NCBI RefSeq assembly: GCF_900603025.1
Contig: NZ_LR026975.1
Span: 1,612,001 to 1,676,000 of the forward strand
Direction of reading: 5' to 3'
Origin: Mycolicibacterium hassiacum DSM 44199
Lineage (GTDB): Bacteria > Actinomycetota > Actinomycetes > Mycobacteriales > Mycobacteriaceae
Length of the DNA: 64,000 bases
Position numbers and translations under genes: made by a program. Shown here piece after piece: positions 1 to 12,021 of this stretch. The stretch's first letter is position 1. The number at the start of each line of letters is the position of its first letter. A model generated the notes under the pieces. That model was not told where the DNA came from. It did no database searches and worked only from the letters and a program-made list of their open reading frames with translations.

Positions 1-1
1 C

Positions 2-823
<822 letters not shown>

Positions 824-897
824 ATCGGTTCGCCGCCATCGGTTTCGTACTGCCGGTCCGGCCCGGCGACGGGCACCGCGGTTACAGCCGCACGCCG

Positions 898-2832
898 CTA
901 CAGCTGCACCGGATAGCTGGGCTCGCGGATCTGCGGGGTGACGCTGCCCTCGATGAAGATGGCGTGCCAGAGCATGAAGATCAGCACCGTCCACAGCCGG
1001 CGGCTGTGATCGCCGGCGCCGGTGCGGTGCTCGTCGAGCATGCGGGTGACGGTGGCGGTGTCGATGAGCCGATCGGCCTGGGAGGCCGCCACCAGGTCGT
1101 AGGCCCAGTCCAGCAGGGGTCCGCTGGCGCGCAGCCAGTGCCGGAGCGGCACCGGGAAGCCGAGCTTGGGCCGGTTGAGGACATGCGGCGGCACGATCGA
1201 CTCCAGCGCGCGACGCAGCGCGTACTTCGTCGTCGACCGGGTGATCTTCTGGTCCACCGGCAGCCGCGACGCCACCGCGAACACCTCGGGATCGAGGAAG
1301 GGCACCCGCAGCTCCAGTGAGTTGGCCATGGTCATCTTGTCGGCCTTGACCAGGATGTCGCCGCGCAGCCAGGTGAACAGGTCGAGGTGTTGCATCCGGG
1401 CCACCGGGTCCCAGCCGACCGACTCGGCGTAGATCGGCGCGGTGACGTCGGTGTGCGTCCACTCCGGCCGGAAGATCCGCAGCACCGCGCGCAGCTGTTC
1501 GTCGGAGAAGCTGCGCGCGTTGCCGTAGTAGCGCTCCTCGAGCGTCAACGATCCCCGGTGTAGCAGGCTCTTGCCGCGCATTCCCTCCGGCAACGGCCGC
1601 GACACCCGGCCCAACGAGCGTCGCACCCGCCGCGGCAGATAGTCGAACGGCTTGAGCGACAACGGTTCCCGGTAGATCGTGTACCCGCCGAACAGCTCGT
1701 CGGAACCCTCGCCGGACAGCACCACCTTGACGTGTTTGCGTGCCTCGCGGGCGATGAAGAACAGCGGGACCAGCGCCGGGTCGGCGACGGGCTCGTCGAG
1801 ATACCAGACGATCTCGGGCAGGGCGGCGACGAACTCCTCCTGACCGACCACCTTGGCGACGTGCCGGGCGCCGATCGCCTCGGCCGAGGCGACCGCGACG
1901 TCGATCTCGGAGAACCCTTCACGCTCGAAACCGGTGGTGAAGGTGATCAGCTTCGGGTTGTGGCGCATCGCCAGCGCGGCGATCGCGGTCGAGTCGATGC
2001 CGCCGGACAGGAACGCCCCGACCGTCACGTCGGCGCGCATGTGCTTGGCGACCGAGTCCTCCAGCGCGGCGGTGATCTCGGCGTAGCGGGACTGCTCGTC
2101 GCCGGGGCGGAACGGCACGGGGGAGAAGCGGGGCTTGAAATAGCGCGTCACCTGCGGCGGCCGGCCCGGGCGCACCCGCGCGTAGCTGCCCGACTCCAGC
2201 CGGCGGATACCCCGATGCAGCGTCTCGGGCTCCGGGACGTACTGCAGCACCGTGTAGTGCTGGACGGCGCGCTCATCGAGGGTGTGGTCCAGGCCCAGCA
2301 CATCGGCCAGCGCCAGCAGGCACTTCTTCTCGCTGCCGAACACGGTTCCGCGCGACCCGGTGGCCATGAACAGCGGTTTGATCCCGAACGGGTCGCGCGC
2401 GCAGAACAGCTCCTTCTCCACGGTGTCCCACAGCGCGAACGCGAACATGCCGCGCAGCCGGGTCAGCGCCTCGGTGCCCCAGTGGTGGTAGGCGGCGGCG
2501 ATGGTCTCGCTGTCGCCGTCGGTGGCGAACACCGCGCCGAACTCGGCGGCCAGCTGCTCCCGCAGCTCCAGGTAGTTGTAGATCTCCCCGTTGAACACCA
2601 GCTCGTAGCGGTTCGGCGCCTCGGGCGGACCCCAGCGCAGCGGCTGGTGGCTATGGGCGATGTCGATGATCGACAGCCGGTTGAAGCCGAACACCACGTG
2701 GTCGTCCGACCAGGTGCCGGGTTCGTCGGGGCCGCGGTGACGCATCAGGCGCGACGCCTTGGAGACCTCCTCGACGAGGTCACCGGTCACCTCAGCGGAC
2801 GGGTCGGTGATCAGGGCAAGCAGTCCGCACAC
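898..2832 (-). CDS. asnB: Asparagine synthase (glutamine-hydrolysing)
   Basis: This 644-residue enzyme makes asparagine from aspartate, glutamine and ATP. The GTG at 2832 is chosen because it puts Cys2 (V-C-G-L-L) at the mature N-terminus, as class II glutamine amidotransferases require. The open frame continues upstream to 3120, but that extension is not family-like. The N-terminal glutaminase domain shows RHRGPDEPGTW (residues 31-41), FNRLSIID and NGEIYNY (81-87). The C-terminal synthetase domain has the PP-loop SGGIDS (276-281) and SGEGSDELFGGY. A CATACT hexamer ends 6 nt before the GTG, so the mRNA is probably leaderless. It is divergent from ctaC. Length agrees with M. tuberculosis AsnB (about 652 residues). 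Confidence 0.95.
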   Translation of the reverse strand: MCGLLALITDPSAEVTGDLVEEVSKASRLMRHRGPDEPGTWSDDHVVFGFNRLSIIDIAHSHQPLRWGPPEAPNRYELVFNGEIYNYLELREQLAAEFGAVFATDGDSETIAAAYHHWGTEALTRLRGMFAFALWDTVEKELFCARDPFGIKPLFMATGSRGTVFGSEKKCLLALADVLGLDHTLDERAVQHYTVLQYVPEPETLHRGIRRLESGSYARVRPGRPPQVTRYFKPRFSPVPFRPGDEQSRYAEITAALEDSVAKHMRADVTVGAFLSGGIDSTAIAALAMRHNPKLITFTTGFEREGFSEIDVAVASAEAIGARHVAKVVGQEEFVAALPEIVWYLDEPVADPALVPLFFIAREARKHVKVVLSGEGSDELFGGYTIYREPLSLKPFDYLPRRVRRSLGRVSRPLPEGMRGKSLLHRGSLTLEERYYGNARSFSDEQLRAVLRIFRPEWTHTDVTAPIYAESVGWDPVARMQHLDLFTWLRGDILVKADKMTMANSLELRVPFLDPEVFAVASRLPVDQKITRSTTKYALRRALESIVPPHVLNRPKLGFPVPLRHWLRASGPLLDWAYDLVAASQADRLIDTATVTRMLDEHRTGAGDHSRRLWTVLIFMLWHAIFIEGSVTPQIREPSYPVQL

Positions 2833-2838
2833 CGCGCC

Positions 2839-2844
2839 AGTATG
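2839..2844 (-). promoter_or_regulatory. Probable -10 box of asnB (leaderless start)
   Basis: CATACT on the minus strand is separated from the asnB GTG (2832) by only 6 nt, so transcription would begin at or next to the start codon. No Shine-Dalgarno sequence is present. No clear -35 box is seen. Confidence 0.5.
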
Positions 2845-2932
2845 CCCAATCGGCGGGGCGACGCCGCGCCCGCGCCACGCCGACCCGAGATGACAGGGGA
2901 CAACCTGGTCGCGATCGCCGTCGGCGGGTGGT

Positions 2933-2948
2933 CTACGCTGCGTAGTAT
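2933..2948 (+). promoter_or_regulatory. Palindrome and -10-like box upstream of ctaC
   Basis: CTACG-CTG-CGTAG (2933-2945) is a perfect 5-bp inverted repeat. It overlaps TAGTAT (2943-2948), a good TANNNT -10 hexamer placed 35 nt before the ctaC GTG. A strong AGGAGG ribosome site lies at 2971-2976. The palindrome could be an operator covering the promoter; that function is inference. Confidence 0.4.
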
Positions 2949-2983
2949 TCGAGTCGAACTTCCAACTTCTAGGAGGCGCCGGC

Positions 2984-4018
2984 GTGACACCTCGCGGTGT
3001 GAAGGTGGTGGCGTTATCGGTGGTCCTGGGCGCCATGTCCCTGGTGCTCAGCGGATGCGACTGGTCCGAGGTTCTGGGCCTCGGCTGGCCTCGCGGTATC
3101 ACTCCGGAGGCGCACGACAACCGTGAACTGTGGATCGGTTCGGTGATCGCTTCGCTGGTCGTCGGCGCGATCGTGTACCTGCTGATCTTCTGGTCGGCGG
3201 TGTTCTACCGGAAGAAGGCCTCCGACACCGATCTGCCGCGCCAGTTCGGCTACAACATGCCGCTGGAACTGGTGCTGACGGTGATCCCGTTCCTGATCAT
3301 CTCGGGCCTGTTCTACTTCACCGTCCGGGTGCAGGAGACGATGCTGCACAAGGAACCCGATCCCGAGGTGGTCATCGACGTGACCGCCTTCCAGTGGAAC
3401 TGGAAGTTCGGCTACAACAAGGTGGACTTCCACGACGGCACCTACACCTACGACGGCGCCGACCCGGAGGCGGCCGCGGCGCTGGCCTCGGGTCCGTCGG
3501 GCGTGCAGGGTGAGCACGGCGGTGAGTGGGGCACCATCGCCGGCAAGAACCCTGAGGACCGCAGCTACCTGCCGTTCGACGAGGTCGAGACGCTGGGCAC
3601 CTCCACCGAGATCCCGGTGCTGGTGCTGCCGGCCGGCAAGCGCATCGAGTTCCGGCTGGCCTCCGCCGACGTCATCCACACCTTCTGGGTGCCGGAGTTC
3701 CTGTTCAAGCGCGACGTGTTCCCGGATCCGCGGCCGAACAACTCCGACCCGGTGTTCCAGGTCAGCGAGATCGATCAGACCGGTGCGTTCGTCGGCCGGT
3801 GCGCCGAGCTGTGCGGCACCTACCACTCGATGATGAACTTCGAGGTCCGCGTGGTCGAGCCGAACGAGTTCAAGGCCTACCTGGATCAGCGCCGGGCCGG
3901 TAAGACCAACGCGCAGGCGCTGCAGGCCATCGGCCAAGAGCCGTTCGCCATCACCACCCGTCCGTTCGACACCCGCCGCGGCGAGCTGGCTCCGCAGCTG
4001 ACGGCGGCCAGCAAGTAG
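2984..4018 (+). CDS. ctaC: Cytochrome c oxidase (aa3) subunit II, lipoprotein
   Basis: Subunit II carries the CuA centre that receives electrons from the bc1 complex. The GTG start follows AGGAGG at a 7-nt spacing. The N-terminus is a lipoprotein signal peptide with lipobox L-S-G-C (Cys25). Two transmembrane segments follow, at about residues 49-74 and 91-112. CuA ligands are visible: His232 (VIHTFW) and Cys273-x3-Cys277-x3-His281-x2-Met284 ([14 protein letters not shown]). The protein has 344 residues, with an insertion in the cupredoxin domain as is usual for actinobacterial CtaC. It is followed by ctaF; ctaD is not in this window. The stop-codon region is tandemly duplicated (separate entry). 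Confidence 0.96.
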   Translation: MTPRGVKVVALSVVLGAMSLVLSGCDWSEVLGLGWPRGITPEAHDNRELWIGSVIASLVVGAIVYLLIFWSAVFYRKKASDTDLPRQFGYNMPLELVLTVIPFLIISGLFYFTVRVQETMLHKEPDPEVVIDVTAFQWNWKFGYNKVDFHDGTYTYDGADPEAAAALASGPSGVQGEHGGEWGTIAGKNPEDRSYLPFDEVETLGTSTEIPVLVLPAGKRIEFRLASADVIHTFWVPEFLFKRDVFPDPRPNNSDPVFQVSEIDQTGAFVGRCAELCGTYHSMMNFEVRVVEPNEFKAYLDQRRAGKTNAQALQAIGQEPFAITTRPFDTRRGELAPQLTAASK

Positions 4019-4034
4019 AGGCGAGCAAGTAGAG
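4007..4034 (+). repeat. 14-bp tandem duplication across the ctaC stop codon
   Basis: GCCAGCAAGTAGAG (4007-4020) is followed directly by GCGAGCAAGTAGAG (4021-4034), with 13 of 14 bases identical. The first copy contains the ctaC stop TAG. The second copy supplies the AGAGGA Shine-Dalgarno (4031-4036) 6 nt before the ctaF ATG. Confidence 0.9.
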
Positions 4035-4042
4035 GATCTGCC

Positions 4043-4462
4043 ATGCATATCGAAGCTCGGCTGTTCGAGTTCCTGACCGCGTTCTTCGTCCTGGCCGCCA
4101 TCGTCTACGGGGTCCTGACCCACCTGTTCGGACCGGGCGGGGTCGAGTGGGCCGGCACCACCGCGCTGGTGATGACCGCGGGCCTGTCGCTGATCAGCGG
4201 CACCTTCTTCCGGTTCGTGGCGCGCCGGCTGGACACCCGGCCGGAGGACTACGAGGACGCCGAGATCAGCGACGGCGCCGGGGAGCTCGGCTTCTACGCC
4301 CCGCGCAGCTGGTGGCCGATCCTGGTGGCCGGCGCCGCGTCGGTCACCGCTGTCGGTGTCGCGCTGTGGCTGCCGTGGCTGATCGTGGCCGGGGTGTGCC
4401 TGGTGATCGCCGCGGTGAGCGGGCTGACCTTCGAGTTTTACACCGGACCCGAAAAGCATTGA
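4043..4462 (+). CDS. ctaF: Cytochrome c oxidase polypeptide 4
   Basis: This is a 139-residue actinobacterial subunit IV of the aa3 oxidase. Two N-terminal transmembrane helices (about residues 4-30 and 35-55) and two C-terminal ones (about 88-108 and 110-130) flank a short acidic loop ([16 protein letters not shown]). The final motif [10 protein letters not shown] is typical of the family. The ATG follows AGAGGA with 6-nt spacing. It sits 24 nt downstream of ctaC and is clearly co-transcribed with it. Confidence 0.93.
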   Translation: MHIEARLFEFLTAFFVLAAIVYGVLTHLFGPGGVEWAGTTALVMTAGLSLISGTFFRFVARRLDTRPEDYEDAEISDGAGELGFYAPRSWWPILVAGAASVTAVGVALWLPWLIVAGVCLVIAAVSGLTFEFYTGPEKH

Positions 4463-4575
4463 CCAGTCGCCGGTCAGGTCAGCGAACGGTCACAAAGGGC
4501 CATCGTTTCGCCCGCTGAGCGTGCTGCGAGATTCAACCGGATCACGACTTTGGGTAGTGTTGCCAAGGCACGGTT

Positions 4576-4608
4576 AGCCGTCCGTGGTCTCCGCGACCGC
4601 GGACGGCT
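4576..4608 (+). promoter_or_regulatory. 14-bp stem-loop in the mmpS3 leader
   Basis: AGCCGTCCG (4576-4584) pairs with CGGACGGCT (4600-4608). T4585 and G4599 form a wobble pair, and GGTC (4586-4589) pairs with GACC (4595-4598). The loop is TCCGC. The stem is nearly perfect but has no T-run after it, and it ends 36 nt before the mmpS3 ATG. It may be a U-less terminator for ctaCF or a leader element of mmpS3. Confidence 0.55.
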
Positions 4609-4644
4609 GTTGCCGGTTGGGTTGTCGAGAAGGATAAAGCGCAG

Positions 4645-5505
4645 ATGAGCGGGCCTAACTCCCCGGACAACGAAGGGTCCGACGTCCCGGAACAGGAGCC
4701 GGGCAGCGAATCCAGCGGACCGGAGACAGGCGAAACCGTCGCATACGCCCAGGCGTACTCGGCACCGGAGTCCGAGCACTACACCGCCGGACCGTACATT
4801 CCGCCGGACCCCGCCCTGTACGACTACGACGACTACGAACAGACCGAGCTCGTCGAGCAACTGGATCCGCCGCGCTGGCCGTGGGTGGTCGGCGTGCTGA
4901 CCATCGTCGCCGCCATTGCCCTGGTCGTCTCGGTCTCCCTGCTGGTGACCCGCAGCGACACCAGCACCCTGGCCGAGCCCAAGACCTCGACGACGACCGC
5001 GCCGCCGCCACCGCCGGTGCAGGACGAGATCACCACCACCACCACCACCCCGCCGGAGCCGCCGCCGCCCCCACCGCCGAGCAGCGAGCCGCCGCCGCCT
5101 CCGCCGCCGGAGACGGTGACCGTGACCCAGGAGCCGGTAGCCCCGCCCCCGCCGCCGGAGACCACCGAGGCGCCGCCTCCGCCCCCGGAGACGACGGAGT
5201 CCACGCCGCCGCCGCCGACCACCACCCGGTCGGGGCCGCGCCAGGTTACCTACTCGGTCACCGGCACGAAGGCGCCCGGCGACATCATCACGGTGACCTA
5301 CATCGACGCCAACGGGCGCGCACGCACCATCCGCAATGTCCACATCCCGTGGTCGTTCACGGTGACTCCGATCTCGCTGTCCGAGGTCGGGTCGGTGCAG
5401 GCGTCGAGCCTGTTCCTGGTGAGCCGGCTGAACTGCTCGATCACCACCAGCGACGGCGTCGTGCTGTCGTCGAACACCAGTAACTCCGCACAGACAAGTT
5501 GCTAA
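4645..5505 (+). CDS. mmpS3: MmpS3-type membrane protein with Pro/Thr-rich linker
   Basis: This 286-residue protein has an acidic cytoplasmic N-terminus (about residues 1-76), one transmembrane helix (about 79-101, [18 protein letters not shown]), a long proline/threonine linker (about 110-200) and a C-terminal MmpS-like beta domain beginning near VTYSVTG. The linker contains runs of four to seven prolines alternating with TTT and PPET. The beta domain includes [15 protein letters not shown] and a single Cys near the end (LNCSITT). MmpS proteins are periplasmic partners of MmpL lipid exporters, but MmpS3 has no adjacent mmpL and its partner is unknown. The stop codon overlaps the start of the next gene (TAATG). 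It matches Rv2198c in position. Confidence 0.9.
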   Translation: MSGPNSPDNEGSDVPEQEPGSESSGPETGETVAYAQAYSAPESEHYTAGPYIPPDPALYDYDDYEQTELVEQLDPPRWPWVVGVLTIVAAIALVVSVSLLVTRSDTSTLAEPKTSTTTAPPPPPVQDEITTTTTTPPEPPPPPPPSSEPPPPPPPETVTVTQEPVAPPPPPETTEAPPPPPETTESTPPPPTTTRSGPRQVTYSVTGTKAPGDIITVTYIDANGRARTIRNVHIPWSFTVTPISLSEVGSVQASSLFLVSRLNCSITTSDGVVLSSNTSNSAQTSC

Positions 5506-6197
5506 TGACCTATGACATCGACGCCGCGGGTTCCTCCGGGCTGACCGCGGGCCTGTTCTCCGGCGATCTCAGCCGGTTCGATCGCACCGACCGAATTCTG
5601 CTGGGTTCCTGCGCGGGGGTCTGGCTGACCGCGCTGGGAACGGGTGTGGCCGCCGGGGTCGCGCTGACCAACCTCGCCGGCGGCGGCCAGGGGGCAGCGG
5701 GCGACGACGGCACTCCGTGGGGCCTGTACAGCGTCATCGGGGTGTCGGCGGCCGTGATCGCCGGTGCGGTGCCACTGCTGCTGCGGGCCCGCCGGGAGGC
5801 GCAGGAACAGGCTGACGACGACCGCTCGGCGCCGCCGGCCACCCGTGCCGCCCGGGCGGGGGAGGCGCCCACGGAGCGGCTGCGGGCGCCCTCGGTGGGG
5901 CGTTTCGACCGGTCCGGCTACGCGGCGACGATGATGCCCGGCCGGCCCCTGCCGGCCGCGGTGGTCGACGCGATCGATCGGGTGTGGCTGCGGCATGCGC
6001 TGGTGATCATCGGCGCAGTCGGCCTGGCGATGGCGCTGATCGGGCTGGCCACGTATTTCATGGCGGTCGACAGCAACACCGTCGCGACGGTGCTGCTGGT
6101 GCTGGCCGGCCTGATCACCGTGGCCATGCCCGCGGCCACCTGGTTCTATCTACGCGAGCTGCGCGAACTGGTGGACCCGGACGGGTATTCCACTTAG
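5505..6197 (+). CDS. Conserved mycobacterial membrane protein (Rv2197c type)
   Basis: A 230-residue protein of unknown function. The ATG at 5505 overlaps the mmpS3 stop by one base (TAATG), which suggests translational coupling; a TTG at 5499 is the alternative start. Four transmembrane segments are visible: two near residues 31-60 and 73-92, then two in the C-terminal half (about 163-185 and 190-212). Between the pairs is a charged cytoplasmic loop (RREAQEQADDDR) and a Pro/Ala-rich stretch with PSVGRFDRSGYAATMMPGRPLP. It converges on qcrB. Confidence 0.8.
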   Translation: MTYDIDAAGSSGLTAGLFSGDLSRFDRTDRILLGSCAGVWLTALGTGVAAGVALTNLAGGGQGAAGDDGTPWGLYSVIGVSAAVIAGAVPLLLRARREAQEQADDDRSAPPATRAARAGEAPTERLRAPSVGRFDRSGYAATMMPGRPLPAAVVDAIDRVWLRHALVIIGAVGLAMALIGLATYFMAVDSNTVATVLLVLAGLITVAMPAATWFYLRELRELVDPDGYST

Positions 6198-6537
6198 CCC
6201 GAGTCGGTTTCCGCGCGTTTCGACGACGCCCCGCAATCGGTGCGCGGGCGAGTCACAGTTCTGCATCCGGCACTGTTTTCACTCGCTGGCAGTCGGGCTG
6301 AACCGGCTGCCGTCCCGGCCCCGGACACGGGGTGCGGCTCGGCGGGGTGGGGGAGTCCGGGCCACACACGCGGTGACGTGCCACCGACCACCCGGCCGCC
6401 GGAAGACGACAGCGGCGGTGGCGAGGCAGCGCTGCGCACCGGCGGGCCGTGCGCCGGTGTCTCATGTGTCGGGGCGCGTGCGCGGCAACGAGAAAGGGGG
6501 CACCCGGCGGGTGCCCCCTTCGTCGTTGTGCCGATCG
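6198..6537. other. Convergent intergenic region between the Rv2197c-type gene and qcrB
   Basis: A 340-bp stretch with no convincing gene. Short open frames on both strands lack ribosome sites and resemble no known proteins. The only structured element is the perfect hairpin at 6494-6520. Confidence 0.6.
6494..6520. terminator. Bidirectional terminator of qcrB and the mmpS3 operon
   Basis: AAGGGGGCACCC (6494-6505) and GGGTGCCCCCTT (6509-6520) form a perfect 12-bp stem with loop GGC. On the minus strand the stem is followed by TTCTCGTT and on the plus strand by CGTCGTTG, so the T-runs are short but the position between two converging operons is right. Confidence 0.8.
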
Positions 6538-8214
6538 TCAGTGCCTGCTGTCGACCTCGCCGTTCGACGAGCTCTCGAGCCGCGACTGGTGCTCGCGCAG
6601 CGCGGCGAGCGCCTTGAGCTCGGCCGCGTGTGCGGCCTCGGCCAGCGCCTCGTGTTCCTCGATCGGGTCGGGGTAGAGCAGGCTGCCGGTGGCCGGAACA
6701 CCGGCCGACCCCAGCTTGTTCATCCGCTTGGGCACCGGAGCGCCCTGGTATTCCAGCGGAATCGGATGACCGTGCTCGTCCACCGGGCCGAGCGGCTGAT
6801 GCAGCTCGATGTAGGCGCCGTGCGGCAACCGCTTGATGATGCCGGTCTCGACACCGTGCTCGAGCACCTCGCGGTCGCTGCGCTGCAGGCCGACCGCCCA
6901 GCGGTAGGCGATGAAGTACACGATCGCCGGCAGCACCACCATGCCGATGCGGCCGATCCAGGTGGTCGCGTTCAGCGAGATGTGGAACTTCAGCGCGATG
7001 ATGTCGTTCATCGCCGACAGGGTCAGCACCATGTACAGCGCGATCGCGGCGGAACCGATCGCCGTGCGCACCGGCACGTCGCGGGGCCGCTGCAACAGGT
7101 TGTGGTGCGCGTCATCGCCGGTGATCTTCTTCTCGATGAACGGGTAGACGATCAGCAGGACGAACACCAGCCCCATGATCAGCGCGACCCAGGTCGACGC
7201 CGGGATGGTGTGACCAGCCGGGTAGAACTCCCACGCCGGCCAGATACGCGCCAGACCCTCGGTCCACATCATGTAGAAGTCCGGCTGGCTACCCGCCGAC
7301 ACCTGGGACGGCTTGTAGGGACCCAGGTTCCAGATCGGGTTGATCTGCAGCAGGCCGCCCAGCAGGCCCAGCACACCGGTGGTGATCGCGAAGAACGCGC
7401 CCGACTTCACCGCGAACACCGGCATGACGCGCACACCGACGACGTTGGTCTCGGTGCGGCCCGGGCCGGGGAACTGGGTGTGCTTCTGGAACCACACCAG
7501 GGCCAGGTGGATACCGATGAGCGCCAGGATGATGCCCGGGACGATCAGGATGTGCAGCGAGTACATCCGCGGGATCCAGAAGCCGTCCTGGGTGCAGTCG
7601 TAACCCACGCCGCCGCAGGGGAAGTCGCCGCCGAACAGCGCCCAGTGCAGCCAGGTGCCGATCACCGGCATACCGAGGGTGATCGAGCTCAGCGCCGCCC
7701 GCAGGCCGATACCCGACAGCAGGTCGTCGGGCAGCGAGTAGCCGAAGTAGCCCTCGAACATCGCCAGGATCAGCAGCAGCGAACCGATCACCCAGTTCGC
7801 CTCGCGCGGCCGGCGGAACGCTCCGGTGAAGAAGATGCGCGCCAGGTGCACCATGATCGCCGCGGCGAACAACAGCGCTGCCCAGTGGTGGACCTGCCGC
7901 ACGAACAGGCCGCCGCGCACCTCGAAGCTGATGTCGAGGGTCGACTCGTAGGCCTTCGACATGTGGATGCCGCGCAGCGGCTGGTAGACGCCGTTGTAGG
8001 TGACCTCGGCCATCGACGGGTCGAAGAACAGCGTCAGGTACACGCCGGTGATGAGCAGGACGATGAAGCTGTACAGGGCGATCTCACCCAGCAGGAAGGA
8101 CCAGTGGGTGGGGAACACCTTGTTCAGCTGCCGCCGGACCGCCGCAGCCGGGTGGTAACGCGAATCGATCTCGTCGCCTTGTTTCGCTAGGCGCTCAGCA
8201 AGTTTCGAACTCAT
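6538..8214 (-). CDS. qcrB: Ubiquinol/menaquinol-cytochrome c reductase cytochrome b subunit
   Basis: QcrB is the di-haem cytochrome b of the bc1 complex, which oxidises menaquinol and passes electrons to QcrC. It has 558 residues with eight or more transmembrane helices. Motifs include the haem-helix region [33 protein letters not shown] and the Qo-site segment [22 protein letters not shown] C-terminal extension typical of actinobacteria. The His/Arg pattern RQVHHWAA and [13 protein letters not shown] is present. It is last of the ctaE-qcrC-qcrA-qcrB run; its ATG overlaps the qcrA stop by 4 bp. In M. tuberculosis this subunit is the target of telacebec. Confidence 0.96.
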   Translation of the reverse strand: MSSKLAERLAKQGDEIDSRYHPAAAVRRQLNKVFPTHWSFLLGEIALYSFIVLLITGVYLTLFFDPSMAEVTYNGVYQPLRGIHMSKAYESTLDISFEVRGGLFVRQVHHWAALLFAAAIMVHLARIFFTGAFRRPREANWVIGSLLLILAMFEGYFGYSLPDDLLSGIGLRAALSSITLGMPVIGTWLHWALFGGDFPCGGVGYDCTQDGFWIPRMYSLHILIVPGIILALIGIHLALVWFQKHTQFPGPGRTETNVVGVRVMPVFAVKSGAFFAITTGVLGLLGGLLQINPIWNLGPYKPSQVSAGSQPDFYMMWTEGLARIWPAWEFYPAGHTIPASTWVALIMGLVFVLLIVYPFIEKKITGDDAHHNLLQRPRDVPVRTAIGSAAIALYMVLTLSAMNDIIALKFHISLNATTWIGRIGMVVLPAIVYFIAYRWAVGLQRSDREVLEHGVETGIIKRLPHGAYIELHQPLGPVDEHGHPIPLEYQGAPVPKRMNKLGSAGVPATGSLLYPDPIEEHEALAEAAHAAELKALAALREHQSRLESSSNGEVDSRH

Positions 8215-9407
8215 GTTGTCTTCCGTTCCCAGAACGCGGGCCCGACGGGCTCGATGAAGTCACCGTTGGCGACAAAGTACCCGTCCTTGTCAATGGTGAT
8301 CGGCAGCTGCGCCAGTGCGCGGGCAGCGGGGCCGAAAACCGGTTTCGCGTACTCCAGCGCGTCGAACTGCGACTGGTGGCACGGGCACAGGATGCGGTTG
8401 GTCTGCTGCTCGAAGAGCGAGGCCGGGCAGCCCAGGTGCGAGCAGACCTTGGTGAAGGCGAAGAACTCGCCGAAGTTGAAGCTCTCCTGCCCCTTGCGCT
8501 TGACGACCTTCGGCATGTCGCTGGGACGCAGCCGGATCAACATGACCGGGTTGCGCACGCCCATCGCGATCTGGGCGAGCCGGTGCGCCGAATGGGGATC
8601 GGTGCCGTCACCATCGGATTCCCGCCACGGGAACACCGTCTCCATGCCGCCGGCGTCGATGTCCTCGGGACGGACCTTGACGAAGGTGCCGTTACCGGTG
8701 TCGCGGGCGAGGTAGATGGTCTCGCCCGGGTAGCGCGGCGTCCACCCGGAGGTCCACAGCACGGCCTTCTTGCCCTCGGCGGTATCGACCACCGGCTTCC
8801 ACGGGTTCTTGACCAGGCCGCCGATGAACGCCACCAGGGTGCCCAGGCCGAACGCGCCCAGACCCAGGCCGAGCGAGGCGCCGATCAACTTGCGCCGCTT
8901 GATGGTCGAGCCCTCGAGCGCGTCGGTGAGGTTGGCCACCACCGTCTTGCGGTGGATCTCCGGGGAAGCGCCGTCATGGCGCTCCTGGATGGTGATCTCG
9001 TTCGGGATGAACTTCTTCTGATACAGGATCGCGCCGATGCCGATCGACAGGATCGACAGGCCGAACGTCAGGCCGTACAGCGGCGTGGTCAGCGAGTAGA
9101 GGAACTCACCCTCCGAGCCGTACGGCTTGTACTCCCACGGCCAGAACAGGAAGACCAGCAGCAGGGCCAGGCCCGAGAATCCGCCCAGCAGAAGCCAGTA
9201 CGCGACCTGGCGCTCGGCCCGCTTCTCGGCCTTGGTGCCTTCGACCGGCCAGCGGTCCTCCTTGTAGACGATTTCGACGCCGTCGAGTTTGCCGCCGAGT
9301 TCCAGCAGCTCCTCGCGCGACATCGACGCGAGTTGCTCGTCGGTGGGCTGACCCGGCACCCCGGTCTGGCCGGGAGCGTCGGTGCCCTTGGGGGTTTGGT
9401 CACTCAT
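8211..9407 (-). CDS. qcrA: Rieske iron-sulfur subunit of the bc1 complex
   Basis: A 398-residue actinobacterial Rieske protein with three N-terminal transmembrane helices (about residues 60-80, 95-115 and 175-195) instead of one. The 2Fe-2S ligands are Cys322 and His324 in CSHLGC and Cys341 and His344 in CPCH; Cys327 and Cys343 form the conserved disulfide. The ATG at 9407 (M-S-D-Q-T) overlaps the qcrC stop as ATGA. The open frame runs on to 9464, but that is only the read-through of qcrC in another frame. The first 45 residues are hydrophilic and Gly/Pro/Thr-rich. Confidence 0.96.
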   Translation of the reverse strand: MSDQTPKGTDAPGQTGVPGQPTDEQLASMSREELLELGGKLDGVEIVYKEDRWPVEGTKAEKRAERQVAYWLLLGGFSGLALLLVFLFWPWEYKPYGSEGEFLYSLTTPLYGLTFGLSILSIGIGAILYQKKFIPNEITIQERHDGASPEIHRKTVVANLTDALEGSTIKRRKLIGASLGLGLGAFGLGTLVAFIGGLVKNPWKPVVDTAEGKKAVLWTSGWTPRYPGETIYLARDTGNGTFVKVRPEDIDAGGMETVFPWRESDGDGTDPHSAHRLAQIAMGVRNPVMLIRLRPSDMPKVVKRKGQESFNFGEFFAFTKVCSHLGCPASLFEQQTNRILCPCHQSQFDALEYAKPVFGPAARALAQLPITIDKDGYFVANGDFIEPVGPAFWERKTT

Positions 9408-10210
9408 GCTCGCGCTCCGATCCACAGGGCCGCAGCAATGACGGCCACCATGCCGATGATCCACACCGCCATGCCCTCCGGGGCCGGGCCGAACCCGCCG
9501 AGGCCGTAGCCGCCGTAGCTGGGCGTCTCCGCCATCTCCCGCACGTAGGCAACGATGTCGCGCTTCTCCTCGGGGGTGAGCTGGCGGTCGGAGAACTTGG
9601 GCATGTTCTGCGGGCCGGTCAGCATCGCGGTGTAAATCTGCGCCGGTTCGGCGTTTCCGAGGTCGGGTGCGTACTTGCCCGACGACAGCGCCCCGCCCTT
9701 GCCGGTGAAGTTGTGGCAGGACGCGCAGTTGAGCCGGAACAGGTCACCGCCGCGTGCCACGTCGTCGCCGACGTAGAGCTGCTGATCGATGTCGCCGTGC
9801 TCGTTGCGGATCAGCGTCGGGCCGCCGCCGTTGGCCTGGACGTACGCGCCGAGCGCCTCGATCTGCTCGGCGTCGAAATCCGCGGGCTTGGACGGCGCCT
9901 GGGCCTCACCGCGCTCGGCGGGCATGCGGCCGGTGGAAACCTGGAAATAGACCGCGGCCTCACCGACGCCGATTAGGCTCGGGCCCCGGTCCGGCACACC
10001 CTGCAGGTTGGTGCCGTGGCAGGACACGCAGGACGTGTCGTAAAGCTGTTTGCCGATGCGCAGCAGTGCCTGCTGTGACTCATCGGCGACCGCCACCTGT
10101 GGCGATGGTGTCAATGTCGCCGCCAGGCCCCCGGCGAGTGCTAGTCCGACCAGCAGGAGCAGTGCTGCTGATAGACGCCGGCGCAGCCGACGGCGCGACT
10201 TGTCGGTCAT
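9404..10210 (-). CDS. qcrC: Di-haem cytochrome c subunit of the bc1 complex
   Basis: QcrC links the bc1 complex directly to the aa3 oxidase in actinobacteria, so no soluble cytochrome c is needed. Two CxxCH haem sites are seen at Cys61-Cys64-His65 (CVSCH) and Cys162-Cys165-His166 (CASCH). An N-terminal helix (about residues 12-33) precedes the first domain and a C-terminal transmembrane anchor ([22 protein letters not shown]) ends the protein. AAGGGG lies 4 nt before the ATG at 10210. A second ATG at 10225 with AGGAG ten nt upstream would add five residues (MRRGS). The gene is 72 bp downstream of ctaE. Confidence 0.95.
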   Translation of the reverse strand: MTDKSRRRLRRRLSAALLLLVGLALAGGLAATLTPSPQVAVADESQQALLRIGKQLYDTSCVSCHGTNLQGVPDRGPSLIGVGEAAVYFQVSTGRMPAERGEAQAPSKPADFDAEQIEALGAYVQANGGGPTLIRNEHGDIDQQLYVGDDVARGGDLFRLNCASCHNFTGKGGALSSGKYAPDLGNAEPAQIYTAMLTGPQNMPKFSDRQLTPEEKRDIVAYVREMAETPSYGGYGLGGFGPAPEGMAVWIIGMVAVIAAALWIGARA

Positions 10211-10282
10211 CGAACCCCTTCTCATCAGCGATGCGCTCCTTGAACCGAGCCGGTCCGCGGGAGCATCGGCGAGCCGATCACG

Positions 10283-12021
<1,739 letters not shown>

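Noticed and set aside
2833..3120. N-terminal extension of asnB up to 3120
   Set aside because: It would bury the catalytic Cys2 and overlaps the ctaC coding region; the GTG at 2832 fits the enzyme class.
1732..3126. Long plus-strand frame antisense to asnB
   Set aside because: Shadow frame of a high-G+C gene: Arg/Gly/Ala-rich, no family motif, no ribosome site, and asnB explains the codon pattern.
4990..5225. Repeat region of CCGCCG units
   Set aside because: This is the in-frame Pro/Thr linker of MmpS3, a low-complexity coding stretch, not an independent repeat.
6373..8190. 605-codon plus-strand frame opposite qcrB
   Set aside because: Rich in Arg, His, Gln and Asp as expected from the complement of a membrane-protein gene; QcrB motifs on the other strand are unambiguous.
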